Part shown: positions 52,856 to 61,300 of the stretch, in pieces | Layout of the letters: every line of letters starts with the position of its first letter | Position numbering within the stretch: position 1 is the stretch's first letter | Origin: Brevibacillus choshinensis | Lineage (GTDB): Bacteria; Bacillota; Bacilli; Brevibacillales; Brevibacillaceae | Assembly: GCF_016811915.1 (NCBI RefSeq) | Contig: NZ_CP069127.1 | Coordinates: 746,001-810,000, forward strand | Direction: 5' to 3' | DNA: 64,000 nt | Translations under genes and position numbers: made by a program | Notes under the pieces: model-generated | The model's database searches: none | The model's input: only the letters and a program-made list of their open reading frames with translations | Told to the model about the DNA's origin: nothing

Positions 52856-52941
52856 CCCCGCCACGAGAGTTGGCCAGAAAGGCAGTTCCACAGAGCATTC
52901 CCCGCACTAACTGTGGTATATAGTCATCCTGGCAATCTTCC

Positions 52942-52970
52942 TTGACATTCCCCCAGATAAAGGAGATAAT
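52942..52970 (+). promoter_or_regulatory. Sigma-A promoter of the alpha/beta hydrolase gene
   Basis: TTGACA (52942-52947), 17-nt spacer, GATAAT (52965-52970), about 55 nt ahead of the start codon. Confidence 0.8.
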
Positions 52971-53025
52971 GCATATAACAAAGTAAACAACTCGGATTAC
53001 TGAAAATAAATGAGGTGAATGTTCA

Positions 53026-53835
53026 ATGGAACGGACTTTACGAATACCTAGCGGGGACATCTTCTTGGCAGCTACCCTTCACGAACCTGTGGGAAATGCG
53101 CTTCAAACAAGTGAAAAGCATCCACTCGTCATCATCTGCCACGGATTCATCGGCAGCCGCATCGGGGTCGACCGCTTGTTCGTCAAAGCTGCCAGAGAAC
53201 TGACTGAAAACGGCTTTGCCGTCTTGCGCTTCGACTACGGGGGATGCGGGGAGAGCGATGGCGATTACGGAGCCGGAGGATTGGATGTCCTCCTCAGCCA
53301 GACCCGCGACGTCCTCGACTACGCATTTGCCCTGGAAAGCATCGACCCGAATCGCGTCAGCCTGATCGGCCACAGCCTTGGCGGAGCTGTATCCATGCTG
53401 ACCGCAAGCCAGGATAAACGCATTTCCTCGCTCGTGCTATGGGCGGCTGTGGCTAGGCCTTACGATGATATCGTGCGAATCGTAGGCGAAAAGGAGTACC
53501 AGGAAGCCTTGCTGACCGGAAAAACCGATCACCACGGCTACTTGCTTCAGGATCGCTTTTTCCAGTCCCTGAACGGGTCTCTCCCTTTGCGTCAAACCAA
53601 GCAGTTTGAGGGAGACGTCCTGCTGCTGCACGGCAATCGGGACGACGTCATCTCCGTGGATGCCATGTTCCATTATGAAAGAGAGCTGCGCTTGCGCAGA
53701 CGCGGCCGCTCTGAGACCGAGATCGTCATCGGCGGCGACCATACCTTTTCGGCAGCAGACAGCTATCAGCGTCTGATCGGCAGTACGGTAAAATGGCTGA
53801 GAAATCAAACCGAACAAGAAACAGTCGCGGTTTGA
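53026..53835 (+). CDS. Alpha/beta hydrolase (serine esterase/acyl-hydrolase-like)
   Basis: 269-residue single-domain alpha/beta hydrolase. The oxyanion segment VIICHGFIGSR, DYGGCGESDGDYG and the nucleophile elbow LIGHSLGGA (Ser117) are clear. A later Asp in HGNRDDVIS and His in GGDHTFS complete the triad. It resembles cinnamoyl-ester-hydrolase-like or BAAT/OB-fold-free peptidase_S9-type esterases; the substrate is unknown. GAGGTGA precedes ATG 53026. Confidence 0.88.
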   Translation: MERTLRIPSGDIFLAATLHEPVGNALQTSEKHPLVIICHGFIGSRIGVDRLFVKAARELTENGFAVLRFDYGGCGESDGDYGAGGLDVLLSQTRDVLDYAFALESIDPNRVSLIGHSLGGAVSMLTASQDKRISSLVLWAAVARPYDDIVRIVGEKEYQEALLTGKTDHHGYLLQDRFFQSLNGSLPLRQTKQFEGDVLLLHGNRDDVISVDAMFHYERELRLRRRGRSETEIVIGGDHTFSAADSYQRLIGSTVKWLRNQTEQETVAV

Positions 53836-53854
53836 CCGCCTGGTAAAAAAGCAA

Positions 53855-53884
53855 AAGGGATAGCCCACTCTGCGGCTATCCCTT
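53855..53884. terminator. Bidirectional terminator between the hydrolase and phosphatase genes
   Basis: AAGGGATAGCC and GGCTATCCCTT form an 11-bp perfect stem with an 8-nt loop. It overlaps the stop codon of the minus-strand phosphatase gene. Confidence 0.85.
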
Positions 53885-54337
53885 GTTTGTTTGGATGTGA
53901 TTCAGCAGCCCTTTGCAGCCGTTTTCCACGAGATCGTAGACGTAGCCGAAGCGCCCGGTATAATACGGATCCTCCACGTTTTGCTCGGCGATGCCAGCGG
54001 CAAAGTCAAGCAGGCGATACACCTTCTTGCCCGAGGGAGCCATCCGCTGCAAGGCGGACAGATTTTCTTCGTCCATGCATACGACGTAATCGTAGGAGGT
54101 GAAGTCGTCAGGGGAGATTTGGCGCGCCCGCAGCGTATCGTGGGCAATGCCCTTCTCGTCTAACACCTTCTGGGTGCCCGCATGGGGGCGTTCTCCGGCA
54201 TGCCAGCCGCCGATTCCTGCCGAATCTATCGAGATTTGTTCAGACAAGCCCTTTTGAATGACGAGATTACGAAAAACTGCTTCAGCCATAGGAGACCGAC
54301 AAATATTCCCTAAACAAACAAATAAGACACGGGTCAT
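53876..54337 (-). CDS. Low-molecular-weight protein-tyrosine phosphatase
   Basis: 153-residue LMW-PTP. The P-loop VLFVCLGNICRSPMAEA holds the nucleophile in C-x5-R-S form, and the general-acid motif is VEDPYYTGRF. It would remove phosphate from tyrosine (or arginine, as in YwlE-type members) of cytoplasmic proteins. AAGGAG precedes the ATG. Monocistronic. Confidence 0.92.
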   Translation of the reverse strand: MTRVLFVCLGNICRSPMAEAVFRNLVIQKGLSEQISIDSAGIGGWHAGERPHAGTQKVLDEKGIAHDTLRARQISPDDFTSYDYVVCMDEENLSALQRMAPSGKKVYRLLDFAAGIAEQNVEDPYYTGRFGYVYDLVENGCKGLLNHIQTNKG

Positions 54338-54424
54338 ACGTACGCTCCTTTTTCCAATCCAAAATAAGTGGGTTCTCTATGTTAGAATAACATAGAAGAG
54401 GAAGCGAAGAGCGAGGAATGACGA

Positions 54425-56251
54425 GTGAAAGCATATTTTTATCGGATACGTCTGGTGGCTTCCGTGGTCGCGGTGACGATCCTGCCCATCTTGCTTACGG
54501 GAATGGTCCTGCTGCATGCGGCAGAACAAGCGCTATTGGAAGAAAAGAAGCAAAAGCTGATTGCCATCACACAGCAGCTGGACTTTGCGCTGCCCAAAGA
54601 CTATGACGATCTGACCAAAAGACTCGGAGTAGTGGAAGCAACGCGGGAACAAAAGATCGAGTTTATTAACCAAGCCTTGCAACCGCTTACAGATCGGATC
54701 GCCGCCGAGCATCCGGGCATCGGTGTCGGGTATTACGCAGCCGATCTGGATGCGATCGTTACATACGGACCAAGCCAAGAGATGAAATTTCATGTGGGGG
54801 AGTCGATTTCTCCGACGCATTTCGGGCGCATGGTCATGGAGAGCGGGAAGCCGGAGATCGCCATTGGCGAACAGGTCAGAGGCAATATCATGAACGCCAT
54901 GTACCCGCTGAAAAGAGACGGAAAGACGATCGGCTATACGTGGGCGAACGAGCTGATGAGCAATATCGATGTGCAGCTGGCCGGAATGCGCAGAAGCATC
55001 TATGCGATTTCTGGACTCGGCTGCCTGATCGCTGCCGTGGCGAGTGGATTGATGGTTCATCGGCTGGAAGCGGTCCTGGAAGAGATCAAGGCCGGGCTGC
55101 GCAGGCTCAGTCTGGATTTATCGTTTCGAATGAGGAGGTTGGCAGGAGAGCCTGGTGAAATATCGGAGGCGATCAACAAAATGGCGGGAGAGCTGCAGGC
55201 CAGTCGCACGCGTACGGAGACGATCATGCAAAGCATGGACAGCGGAGTATTCGCGCTGGATGGCGGCGGGAAAATCACATCATGGAATGAAGCTGCGACG
55301 AAAGTAACCGGACTGTCTGCCGAGCAGGTCATGGAAAGAGCGTACACGGATGTATTCGCCGATAGCCAGCCGTTCGTGGAGATGCTGTCAGAGACGCTCG
55401 CGCATGGAAAAACGATCCGGGATGCGGAGTGGGAATATCAGCACGCCGAGCTGGGACTCCGCTACGTGAAGGTAGGAACCTCCATCTGGATCAGTCCGAT
55501 GGAGCAGGTGCTGGGGGCCATTGTGGTGCTGGATGAACGGACAGAGTGGAAGCGGATGGAGAGTCGGTTGGCCCAAGCGGAGCGTCTGGCTGTCATCGGG
55601 GAATGGGCGGCGAGCATCGCTCACGAGGTGCGCAACCCGCTGACATCCATCAAAGCCTTTGCCCAAATCATCGAGGAAGAATTGCCGGAAGATCACGACA
55701 ATAGAGAGTATACGGAAATAATCGTCGAGGAGGTGGAGAGGCTCAATCGTTTCGCTGACGAGCTGCTGCTCTTTTCCAAGCCGAACGAGGAGGCCAATGT
55801 CTACATCCATGTATGGGATGTGATCAACCAGACTGTCATGCTGATGGAACGCAGCGCTGCTGACAAAGGCATTCAGGTGGAGCGGTGCTTTGGGGATCAC
55901 GCGCCCTTCGTCCTGGCTTCCCCCGACTTATTGAAGCAGGTGTTCCTGAACATCCTGATCAATGCGATCCAGGCGATGCCGAATGGGGGAACGGTCGAGA
56001 TTCGGACGGAAAAGGATGGAGAGCATGCCTGTGTCCACGTAACCAATGATGGCCAGCATATCGCAGAAGAGCATTTGCTCTCCGTGTTCGAGCCTTTCTA
56101 TTCCACAAAAACTTCCGGCACCGGTCTGGGGCTGGCAATCTCCCAGCGAATTGTCCACGCGTATGGAGGTCACATCATAGCACAAAACGTACCGAGCGGT
56201 GTCCGGTTTACCGTGGCGCTGCCTGGAAGATGGGAGGAGGCAGACAGATGA
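54425..56251 (+). CDS. atoS: Sensor histidine kinase, AtoS-like
   Basis: 608-residue membrane kinase. Span 1 (9-32), extracellular sensor (33-182), span 2 (about 183-205), HAMP, PAS domain (about 275-385), HisKA with phosphorylated His400 in AHEVRNPL, and an HATPase with SGTGLGLAISQRIV. The GTG start at 54425 follows GAGGA. It is coupled by an ATGA overlap to a sigma-54-dependent response regulator, and both precede an atoE-like permease, so it probably senses a short-chain fatty acid or related carboxylate. Confidence 0.9.
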   Translation: MKAYFYRIRLVASVVAVTILPILLTGMVLLHAAEQALLEEKKQKLIAITQQLDFALPKDYDDLTKRLGVVEATREQKIEFINQALQPLTDRIAAEHPGIGVGYYAADLDAIVTYGPSQEMKFHVGESISPTHFGRMVMESGKPEIAIGEQVRGNIMNAMYPLKRDGKTIGYTWANELMSNIDVQLAGMRRSIYAISGLGCLIAAVASGLMVHRLEAVLEEIKAGLRRLSLDLSFRMRRLAGEPGEISEAINKMAGELQASRTRTETIMQSMDSGVFALDGGGKITSWNEAATKVTGLSAEQVMERAYTDVFADSQPFVEMLSETLAHGKTIRDAEWEYQHAELGLRYVKVGTSIWISPMEQVLGAIVVLDERTEWKRMESRLAQAERLAVIGEWAASIAHEVRNPLTSIKAFAQIIEEELPEDHDNREYTEIIVEEVERLNRFADELLLFSKPNEEANVYIHVWDVINQTVMLMERSAADKGIQVERCFGDHAPFVLASPDLLKQVFLNILINAIQAMPNGGTVEIRTEKDGEHACVHVTNDGQHIAEEHLLSVFEPFYSTKTSGTGLGLAISQRIVHAYGGHIIAQNVPSGVRFTVALPGRWEEADR

Positions 56252-57636
56252 AAAGACGTATTCTGTTGGTCGACGATGAGGCAAACGTGAGAAAAGCGCT
56301 CTCCACAAGCTTGCGGAAGGCAGGGTACGAAACGAAGGAAGCAGCGAGCGGGGAAGAAGCATTGGCACAGCTGGAAGAATACCAGCCACAGGTCATGCTG
56401 CTGGACCTGCGGATGCCCCAGCTCGACGGCATGGAGACGCTTCGCCGATTGAAGCAGAGAAAGGGTCCGGCTCCCAGCGTCGTCATGATGACTGCCTACG
56501 GATCCGCGAACGATGTGATGGAAGCGATGCGCTTGGGTGCCTTTGATTACGTGCAAAAGCCGTTTGACCTCACGCAGGTGAAGCAGGTGGTCGCCAAAGC
56601 CATGCAACAGCCCGACTCAGGAGAAGAGGATGGAAGCATGCACCCGTCACCAGAGGAAAAGACCGATCGCCCGGGGTTTCTGGTGGGATTGAGCCCCGCC
56701 ATGCAGGAAGTGTACAAGCTGGTAGGCAAAGTCAGCATGTCCAGAGCGACCGTATTGATTCAAGGGGAAAGCGGGACAGGCAAGGAGCTGATTGCGCGAG
56801 CGATTCACACGAATAGTCCGCGAGCAGAGCAGCCTTTGATCCCCGTCAATTGCGGAGCGATTCCGGAGAAACTTTTGGAGAGCGAGCTGTTCGGGTACGA
56901 GAAGGGGGCTTTTACTGGAGCAGTCGCACGCAAGCAAGGTCTGTTTGAAGCGGCAGACGGAGGTACCTTGTTCCTCGATGAAGTGGGGGAGCTGACGCCT
57001 TCGCTGCAAGTAAAGCTGCTGCGTGTCTTGCAGGAGAGAACGATTGTCAGGCTGGGAGGAGTAGATCCCATACCGGTGGATGTTCGCATCATCGCAGCCA
57101 CCAACCGCGATCTGCGGGAGCGGATCCGGCAGGAGCTGTTTCGCGAGGATCTGTACTATCGTCTCAACGTCGTTCCGATCCAGATGCCGCCGCTGCGGGA
57201 GAGAAAAGAGGATATCCCGCTGTTGATTCGCCACTTCCTCGCCAAGTACGGGCGCGAGACGGGAAAGGAGGGCTGCTACCTGTCCCCTGCTTCTGTAGAA
57301 ATCCTGCATGCCTATGACTGGCCAGGGAATGTGAGGCAACTGGAAAATACGATCGAACGGGCAGTTGTCTTAGCCAGCGGCCCTGCCATTCTTCCCGAGC
57401 ACGTTCAGGCGTTTCTGGAGGAGCTGCAAGCAGAGCCAGAGGCAGAAAAGAGCGGCATCCGCTTTGAGGATCGTCCCATGAAAGACATCATTCAGGAAGT
57501 GGAAAAGGAGGCGATCACCCGGGCATTGCAGCGGGAAAAGGGAAACCGGCTGCGGACTGCCAAACGGCTGGGCATCTCTCGCAGTGCACTGCTGTACAAA
57601 ATGGACATGTACGAGATCGATGTGTCTGAAGAATAA
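56248..57636 (+). CDS. atoC: Sigma-54-dependent response regulator, AtoC/NtrC-like
   Basis: 462 residues: receiver domain with Asp53 (MLLDLRMP), AAA+ sigma-54 activator domain with Walker A GESGTGKE (173-180), the sigma-54 contact GAFTGA and Walker B GGTLFLDEVGEL, and a C-terminal Fis-type helix-turn-helix (NRLRTAKRLGISRSALLYKM). GGAGGAGG precedes ATG 56248. It should activate the -24/-12 promoter at 57743, which drives the permease gene. Confidence 0.92.
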   Translation: MKRRILLVDDEANVRKALSTSLRKAGYETKEAASGEEALAQLEEYQPQVMLLDLRMPQLDGMETLRRLKQRKGPAPSVVMMTAYGSANDVMEAMRLGAFDYVQKPFDLTQVKQVVAKAMQQPDSGEEDGSMHPSPEEKTDRPGFLVGLSPAMQEVYKLVGKVSMSRATVLIQGESGTGKELIARAIHTNSPRAEQPLIPVNCGAIPEKLLESELFGYEKGAFTGAVARKQGLFEAADGGTLFLDEVGELTPSLQVKLLRVLQERTIVRLGGVDPIPVDVRIIAATNRDLRERIRQELFREDLYYRLNVVPIQMPPLRERKEDIPLLIRHFLAKYGRETGKEGCYLSPASVEILHAYDWPGNVRQLENTIERAVVLASGPAILPEHVQAFLEELQAEPEAEKSGIRFEDRPMKDIIQEVEKEAITRALQREKGNRLRTAKRLGISRSALLYKMDMYEIDVSEE

Positions 57637-57639
57637 GCA

Positions 57640-57687
57640 AAGTGTGTAAAAAGTAGGCAAAGGGTTTACTTTTTACACACTTTTTTT
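57640..57687 (+). terminator. Terminator of atoSC, possible activator-binding palindrome
   Basis: AAGTGTGTAAAAAGTA and TACTTTTTACACACTT form a perfect 16-bp inverted repeat with an 11-nt centre, followed by five T. It lies 56-103 bp ahead of the sigma-54 promoter, so as DNA it could also be an upstream activating site for the regulator. That second role is inference. Confidence 0.75.
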
Positions 57688-57742
57688 GTTTCCTAATTGG
57701 GCTAAACACCAGAAGAAAGCCATTTTGCCACGAAAAAAACAG

Positions 57743-57758
57743 TTGGCATGATTCTTGA
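57743..57758 (+). promoter_or_regulatory. Sigma-54 (-24/-12) promoter of the atoE-like gene
   Basis: TTGGCATGATTCTTGA aligns exactly with the consensus TGGCAYG-N4-TTGC, with only the last C replaced by A. GG and the -12 G are 12 bp apart, as required. It lies directly behind the gene for a sigma-54 activator. Confidence 0.8.
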
Positions 57759-57804
57759 ATTAGAAGGAAGTGATGGAAAGCAAAGCATCGTAAGGAGGAC
57801 TTTC

Positions 57805-59133
57805 ATGAAAGCGTTGTCACGTTTTTTCTCGACTCTGGTTCAGAAGTACTTGCCAGATCCGTTTGTTTTCGCCCTCATTCTCACCATCATTTTGTTTGCA
57901 AGCGGCCTTATCTTTACGGATCATGGTCCCATCGAGATGGTTCAATTCTGGGGAAGTGGCTTCTGGAACCTGCTCGCCTTTGCCATGCAAATGGCTCTCG
58001 TCCTGGTAACCGGTCACGCGCTGGCCAGTTCGCCGCTCGTCAGCAGAAGTCTGACACGACTGGCAGGCATCGCTAAAACACCCGTGCAAGGGGTGATTCT
58101 CGTCACGCTTGGCTCTGCCATTGCCTGTCTGATCAACTGGGGCTTCGGCTTGATCGTAGGCGCGCTGTTTGCCAAAGAAGTGGCGAAACGAGTTCCTGGT
58201 TCTGATTATCGCTTTTTGATCGCTTGTGCGTACATCGGCTTTTTGACTTGGCATGGAGGACTCTCCGGCTCGGTTCCGTTGACGGCTGCGACGCCAGGCA
58301 ATCCAATGGAAAAATCAGCTGGACTGATCCCGCTGACGGATACGATCTTTACGGGCTACAATCTGTTCATCACGATCGCCCTCTTGATCGCATTGCCGAT
58401 CATGACCCGACTGATGATGCCGACAGGGAAAGAAGTCGTGGAGATCGATCCGCACCTGTTCGCAAAAGAAGAAGTGGCTGCAACAGCAGAAGTTTCTGCC
58501 CCATCGGAAAGAACGTTTGCCACCATCATGGAGAACAGCCGGATTTTGACTGTTATCATTTGCGCGTTGGGCTTCTCGTACCTGATCTATTACTTTGCAA
58601 ACAAAGGGTTTAAAGTAGACATTAATACGGTCAATCTGCTCTTCTTCATTACAGGATTGCTTCTGCATGGAACACCGCTTTCCTACATGAAGGCTGTTGG
58701 CAACGCGGCGAAAGGGACAGCGGGCATTTTGATTCAATTCCCGTTTTATGCAGGAATCCAGGGCATGATGGAACAATCTGGGCTTGGTGGAATGATGACG
58801 AATGCCTTCATCTCCATCTCCACACCGGAGACTTTCCCGTTCCTCGCGTTTCTGAGCTCCGGCTTCGTCAACTTCTTCGTCCCATCCGGGGGCGGACACT
58901 GGGTGGTCCAAGGGCCATTCATCATGCCAGCGGCCCAGCAGCTCGGCGTGGACTCCGGCATTGCCGCCATGGCTATCGCCTATGGAGAAGCATGGATGAA
59001 CATGGCACAGCCGTTTTGGGCTTTGCCTGCGCTGGCCATCGCAGGGCTCGGCGTGCGGGACATCATGGGCTACTGCGTCACCACGCTGCTAGTCTCCGGC
59101 ATCATCTTCGCCGTCGGATTGTCTTTTTTCTAG
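57805..59133 (+). CDS. atoE: Short-chain fatty acid transporter, AtoE family
   Basis: 442-residue permease (E. coli AtoE 440) with about 11-12 spans. Family segments: KYLPDPFVFALILTIILF, TGHALASSPLVSRSLTRLA, the SFVNFFVPSGGGHWVVQGPF-type block (FVNFFVPSGGGHWVVQGPF) and EAWMNMAQPFWALP. It imports acetoacetate or butyrate-like acids. ATG 57805 with AAGGAGG is chosen; an earlier in-frame ATG at 57748 falls inside the sigma-54 promoter. No acyl-CoA transferase or thiolase gene accompanies it here. Confidence 0.92.
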   Translation: MKALSRFFSTLVQKYLPDPFVFALILTIILFASGLIFTDHGPIEMVQFWGSGFWNLLAFAMQMALVLVTGHALASSPLVSRSLTRLAGIAKTPVQGVILVTLGSAIACLINWGFGLIVGALFAKEVAKRVPGSDYRFLIACAYIGFLTWHGGLSGSVPLTAATPGNPMEKSAGLIPLTDTIFTGYNLFITIALLIALPIMTRLMMPTGKEVVEIDPHLFAKEEVAATAEVSAPSERTFATIMENSRILTVIICALGFSYLIYYFANKGFKVDINTVNLLFFITGLLLHGTPLSYMKAVGNAAKGTAGILIQFPFYAGIQGMMEQSGLGGMMTNAFISISTPETFPFLAFLSSGFVNFFVPSGGGHWVVQGPFIMPAAQQLGVDSGIAAMAIAYGEAWMNMAQPFWALPALAIAGLGVRDIMGYCVTTLLVSGIIFAVGLSFF

Positions 59134-59217
59134 AAATCATCCAGCAACAGCCATTGAGCCAGTGAATGTTTTGTGATAAAGTATAGGGAATCAAAACAAA
59201 GACACCTACTATCATAC

Positions 59218-59320
59218 CCAAAGTTTTCTAGGGTTCCGCGGATGCAATAGAGCACCGGTCTGGTCCGAGAGAAAACACACGGCTTGGCCGTGTACACGGA
59301 GGGATAAAAGCCCGGGAGAA
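59218..59320 (+). ncRNA. Guanidine-I riboswitch (ykkC class)
   Basis: Conserved ykkC blocks in order: TTTTCTAGGGTTCCGC (from 59224), GGTCTGGTCCGAGAGA (59257-59272), an ACACACGGC/GCCGTGT hairpin, then ACACGGAGGGATAAAAGCCCGGGAGA (59294-59319, read in parts). This RNA binds free guanidinium. A terminator hairpin overlaps its 3' end, and the next genes encode an SMR pair of the guanidinium-exporter type. Assignment is from memory of the consensus but fits every block. Confidence 0.93.
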
Positions 59321-59351
59321 TATCGAATGGTATTCGACCGCGGCTTTTTTT
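59306..59351 (+). terminator. Riboswitch-controlled terminator
   Basis: AAAAGCC pairs with GGCTTTTTTT, with an inner GAATA/TATTC stem. Its 5' arm uses bases of the aptamer's conserved AAAAGCCCGGG, so guanidine binding should prevent termination. Confidence 0.85.
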
Positions 59352-59434
59352 GCGTGGAAAAAAAGCCGCTGCCCGATTCGATGATCCAAACGAGTAGGGG
59401 AATGATACGGGTAAAGAGAGGAGAGCATGTCGCT

Positions 59435-59788
59435 ATGGGAAAAAATTGGCTTCTTGTCGTCATCGCTGGTATGTTTGAGGTGGGTTGGGTAGCCGGGCTC
59501 AAGCATGCAGACAGCATCTTGACGTGGGCCTTTACCGTTATCGCTCTGGTGGTCAGCTTTGCTGTCCTGATCTATTCTGGGAAGAAATTGCCGACCAGTA
59601 CGGTCTATGCCGTGTTCGTGGGATTGGGGACGGCTGGTACGGTCATCAGTGAGATGGTCTTTTTCGGCGAGCCGTTCAGCTGGGCAAAGATCGGGCTGAT
59701 TGCACTCCTGCTGATCGGCATTATCGGCTTGAAACTGGTGACGCATGATCACGAAGATCATCCAAGAAAGGAAGGGGAAGCAGCATGA
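59435..59788 (+). CDS. ykkC: SMR-family guanidinium exporter subunit (YkkC-like)
   Basis: 117-residue four-span small multidrug resistance protein. The first span [18 protein letters not shown] has the essential Glu15 and the W-x-x-GLK pattern of guanidinium exporters (Gdx/SugE), not of EmrE-type drug pumps. GAGAGGAGA lies 10 nt before ATG 59435. It overlaps the second SMR gene by ATGA, so a hetero-oligomer like YkkCD is expected. Controlled by the upstream guanidine-I riboswitch. Confidence 0.9.
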   Translation: MGKNWLLVVIAGMFEVGWVAGLKHADSILTWAFTVIALVVSFAVLIYSGKKLPTSTVYAVFVGLGTAGTVISEMVFFGEPFSWAKIGLIALLLIGIIGLKLVTHDHEDHPRKEGEAA

Positions 59789-60099
59789 CATGGGTAGCCT
59801 TGATTTTGGCAGGGTGTTTTGAGGTGGTAGGAGTCATGGGGATTACCATGGTCAACCAAAAACCATCGCTTCGCTCCTATCTGGTGCTCATCGGTGGCTT
59901 TGCACTGAGCTTTATCCTGTTGACCTTTGCGATGAAAGAAATCGCGATGGGAACGGCCTATGCCGTATGGACTGGGATCGGGACCGTAGGCAGTGCCCTG
60001 GTGGGGATGCTGGTGTACGGGGAGCCCAGGGACAAGGTGCGCATCACCTGCATTGCCCTTGTCATCGTGTCGGTAGCCGGACTGAAATTGATCGCATAA
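59785..60099 (+). CDS. ykkD: SMR-family guanidinium exporter subunit (YkkD-like)
   Basis: 104-residue partner SMR protein with four spans, Glu13 in [14 protein letters not shown] and the [23 protein letters not shown] block of span 3/4. Translationally coupled to the first subunit. The two paralogous subunits probably insert in opposite orientations to form the working antiporter. Terminator at 60115. Confidence 0.9.
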   Translation: MTWVALILAGCFEVVGVMGITMVNQKPSLRSYLVLIGGFALSFILLTFAMKEIAMGTAYAVWTGIGTVGSALVGMLVYGEPRDKVRITCIALVIVSVAGLKLIA

Positions 60100-60114
60100 G
60101 AATAGGAACATCGA

Positions 60115-60147
60115 GGAGACAGTCGTTTTTTGCACTGTCTCTTTTTC
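60115..60147 (+). terminator. Intrinsic terminator of ykkCD
   Basis: GAGACAGT pairs with ACTGTCTC around a 10-nt loop and is followed by TTTTTC. Confidence 0.88.
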
Positions 60148-60256
60148 AATTATTTTCCTTTTGTGTAAAAAGCACCATCCGCAACCGCACAGGGAATAGT
60201 ATAATGAAACGTGCATAATCAGAACTTGATCTGTCATGAGGAGGATACATAAAAGG

Positions 60257-61234
60257 ATGGGCTCTCTTTGGGCAACGTTAAAAAAGGGTAACATGTCTTC
60301 GGCTACCGCAGCCTTGGGCAATACGGGGCTCGCGATCGTCAAAGGATTGGCAGCAGCTTACAGCGGCAGTGGGGCCATGTTTGCCTCAGCGATGCACTCC
60401 GTTGCAGATGCTGTCAATCAAGGCTTTGTTTTCGTGGGCAGTGTTTTGGCCGAGAAAAAGCCGACACCGCGGTTTCCCACCGGTTTTGGCCGCGTCATCA
60501 ATCTCTTTTGCATGATCGCAGTCATCGTCGTCACCGTGATGGCATATGAGACGATCATGGAAGGGATACACCTCATCAAGGAGCCGGCTCACGCGAGTCA
60601 TTTCTGGATCAACTTTTGGATTTTGTTTCTGGCGATCGTCGTCGACGGCTATGTCTTAATCAAAGCGATGAAGGAGATTGTCCATGAGACGCGGGTCGAC
60701 GCCAAAGGATGGGCGATCGTTCCGGCTGCTTTCCGCAATGTCGGACGTGCGGCACCTCCGACACGCCTGGTGTTTTACGAGGATATTGTAGCGACGTCGG
60801 GAGCACTGCTGGCTTTGATTGCGGTTGTTGTGACCCAATTTTCCACCTTTGCCCTGCTGGATGGAATCGCTACGATGCTGATCGGCGTGCTGATGATCGG
60901 TGTAGCGTTCAAGGTAGGCTACGATAACATGGTCGGCCTGATCGGTGTGGCAGCCCCCAAAGAAATCGAGGATCGCGTCGCCAAGATCATTTTCGCCGAT
61001 CCGGATGTGACCGATATCAATCGTCTGCGGATTGTTCAGGAAGGCCGTTTTTACCATGTCGAGTGCTACGTGGAGCTGCGGCCAGGGATGACGCTTGCTG
61101 TGGCTGACGATATCAAGTACCGGATACGCGACAGTGTGCTGACAGACCCGGACATAAGCGACGTGACGATGGGAATTCTCGAAGACAACGGCATTCGCGA
61201 TTGGGAGCCGACCCAAGCAATCGAGGGAACCTGA
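60257..61234 (+). CDS. Cation diffusion facilitator family transporter
   Basis: 325-residue CDF protein with about six spans and a cytoplasmic C-terminal domain (from about 215). Span 2 has SAMHSVADAVNQ (the His-x3-Asp metal site) and span 5 a Glu-Asp-x3-Thr-Ser-Gly segment, as in the subgroup annotated for zinc or iron/manganese export. ATG 60257 is selected, with GAGGAGG 12 nt upstream; an ATG at 60236 has no site before it. Metal specificity cannot be read. Confidence 0.85.
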   Translation: MGSLWATLKKGNMSSATAALGNTGLAIVKGLAAAYSGSGAMFASAMHSVADAVNQGFVFVGSVLAEKKPTPRFPTGFGRVINLFCMIAVIVVTVMAYETIMEGIHLIKEPAHASHFWINFWILFLAIVVDGYVLIKAMKEIVHETRVDAKGWAIVPAAFRNVGRAAPPTRLVFYEDIVATSGALLALIAVVVTQFSTFALLDGIATMLIGVLMIGVAFKVGYDNMVGLIGVAAPKEIEDRVAKIIFADPDVTDINRLRIVQEGRFYHVECYVELRPGMTLAVADDIKYRIRDSVLTDPDISDVTMGILEDNGIRDWEPTQAIEGT

Positions 61235-61235
61235 T

Positions 61236-61284
61236 AAAAAGCGCCCCACTCCGAAGCCATGGCGGCTGGAATGGGGCGCTGCTG
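61236..61284. terminator. Bidirectional terminator between the CDF and CorC-type genes
   Basis: AGCGCCCCACTCC and GGAATGGGGCGCT form a 13-bp stem (one mismatch), with GCC/GGC pairing inside the loop. The genes converge. Confidence 0.85.
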
Positions 61285-61300
61285 TTTATTCAGATAGGGA

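Larger units (their letters stand above)
51935..52912. repeat. Tandem array of hairpin repeats (four units, one internally deleted)
   Basis: Nearly 1 kb without a credible gene, made of units with the same order: a CCAACCAAACCAGCTGT-CCAGG lead-in, outer arm GGAAAAAGGAGAAAA, TTAGGGACAC, an inner hairpin, GTGTCCCTA, TTTTCTCCTTTTTCC and then a variable tail (GCCCCGCCACGAGAGTTGGCC...). Units start near 51961, 52181, 52488 and 52656. Several open frames cross it only because the repeats are GC-balanced; they have no ribosome sites and are shared between repeats in different frames. Confidence 0.88.

Noticed and set aside
51935..52912. CRISPR array
   Set aside because: The units are about 200 bp with internal complementarity and no short direct repeats with unique spacers, and no cas genes are nearby.
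57748..57804. Extended N-terminus of the AtoE-like protein from ATG 57748
   Set aside because: This ATG is part of the -24/-12 promoter and would not be transcribed; ATG 57805 has AAGGAGG and gives the family length.
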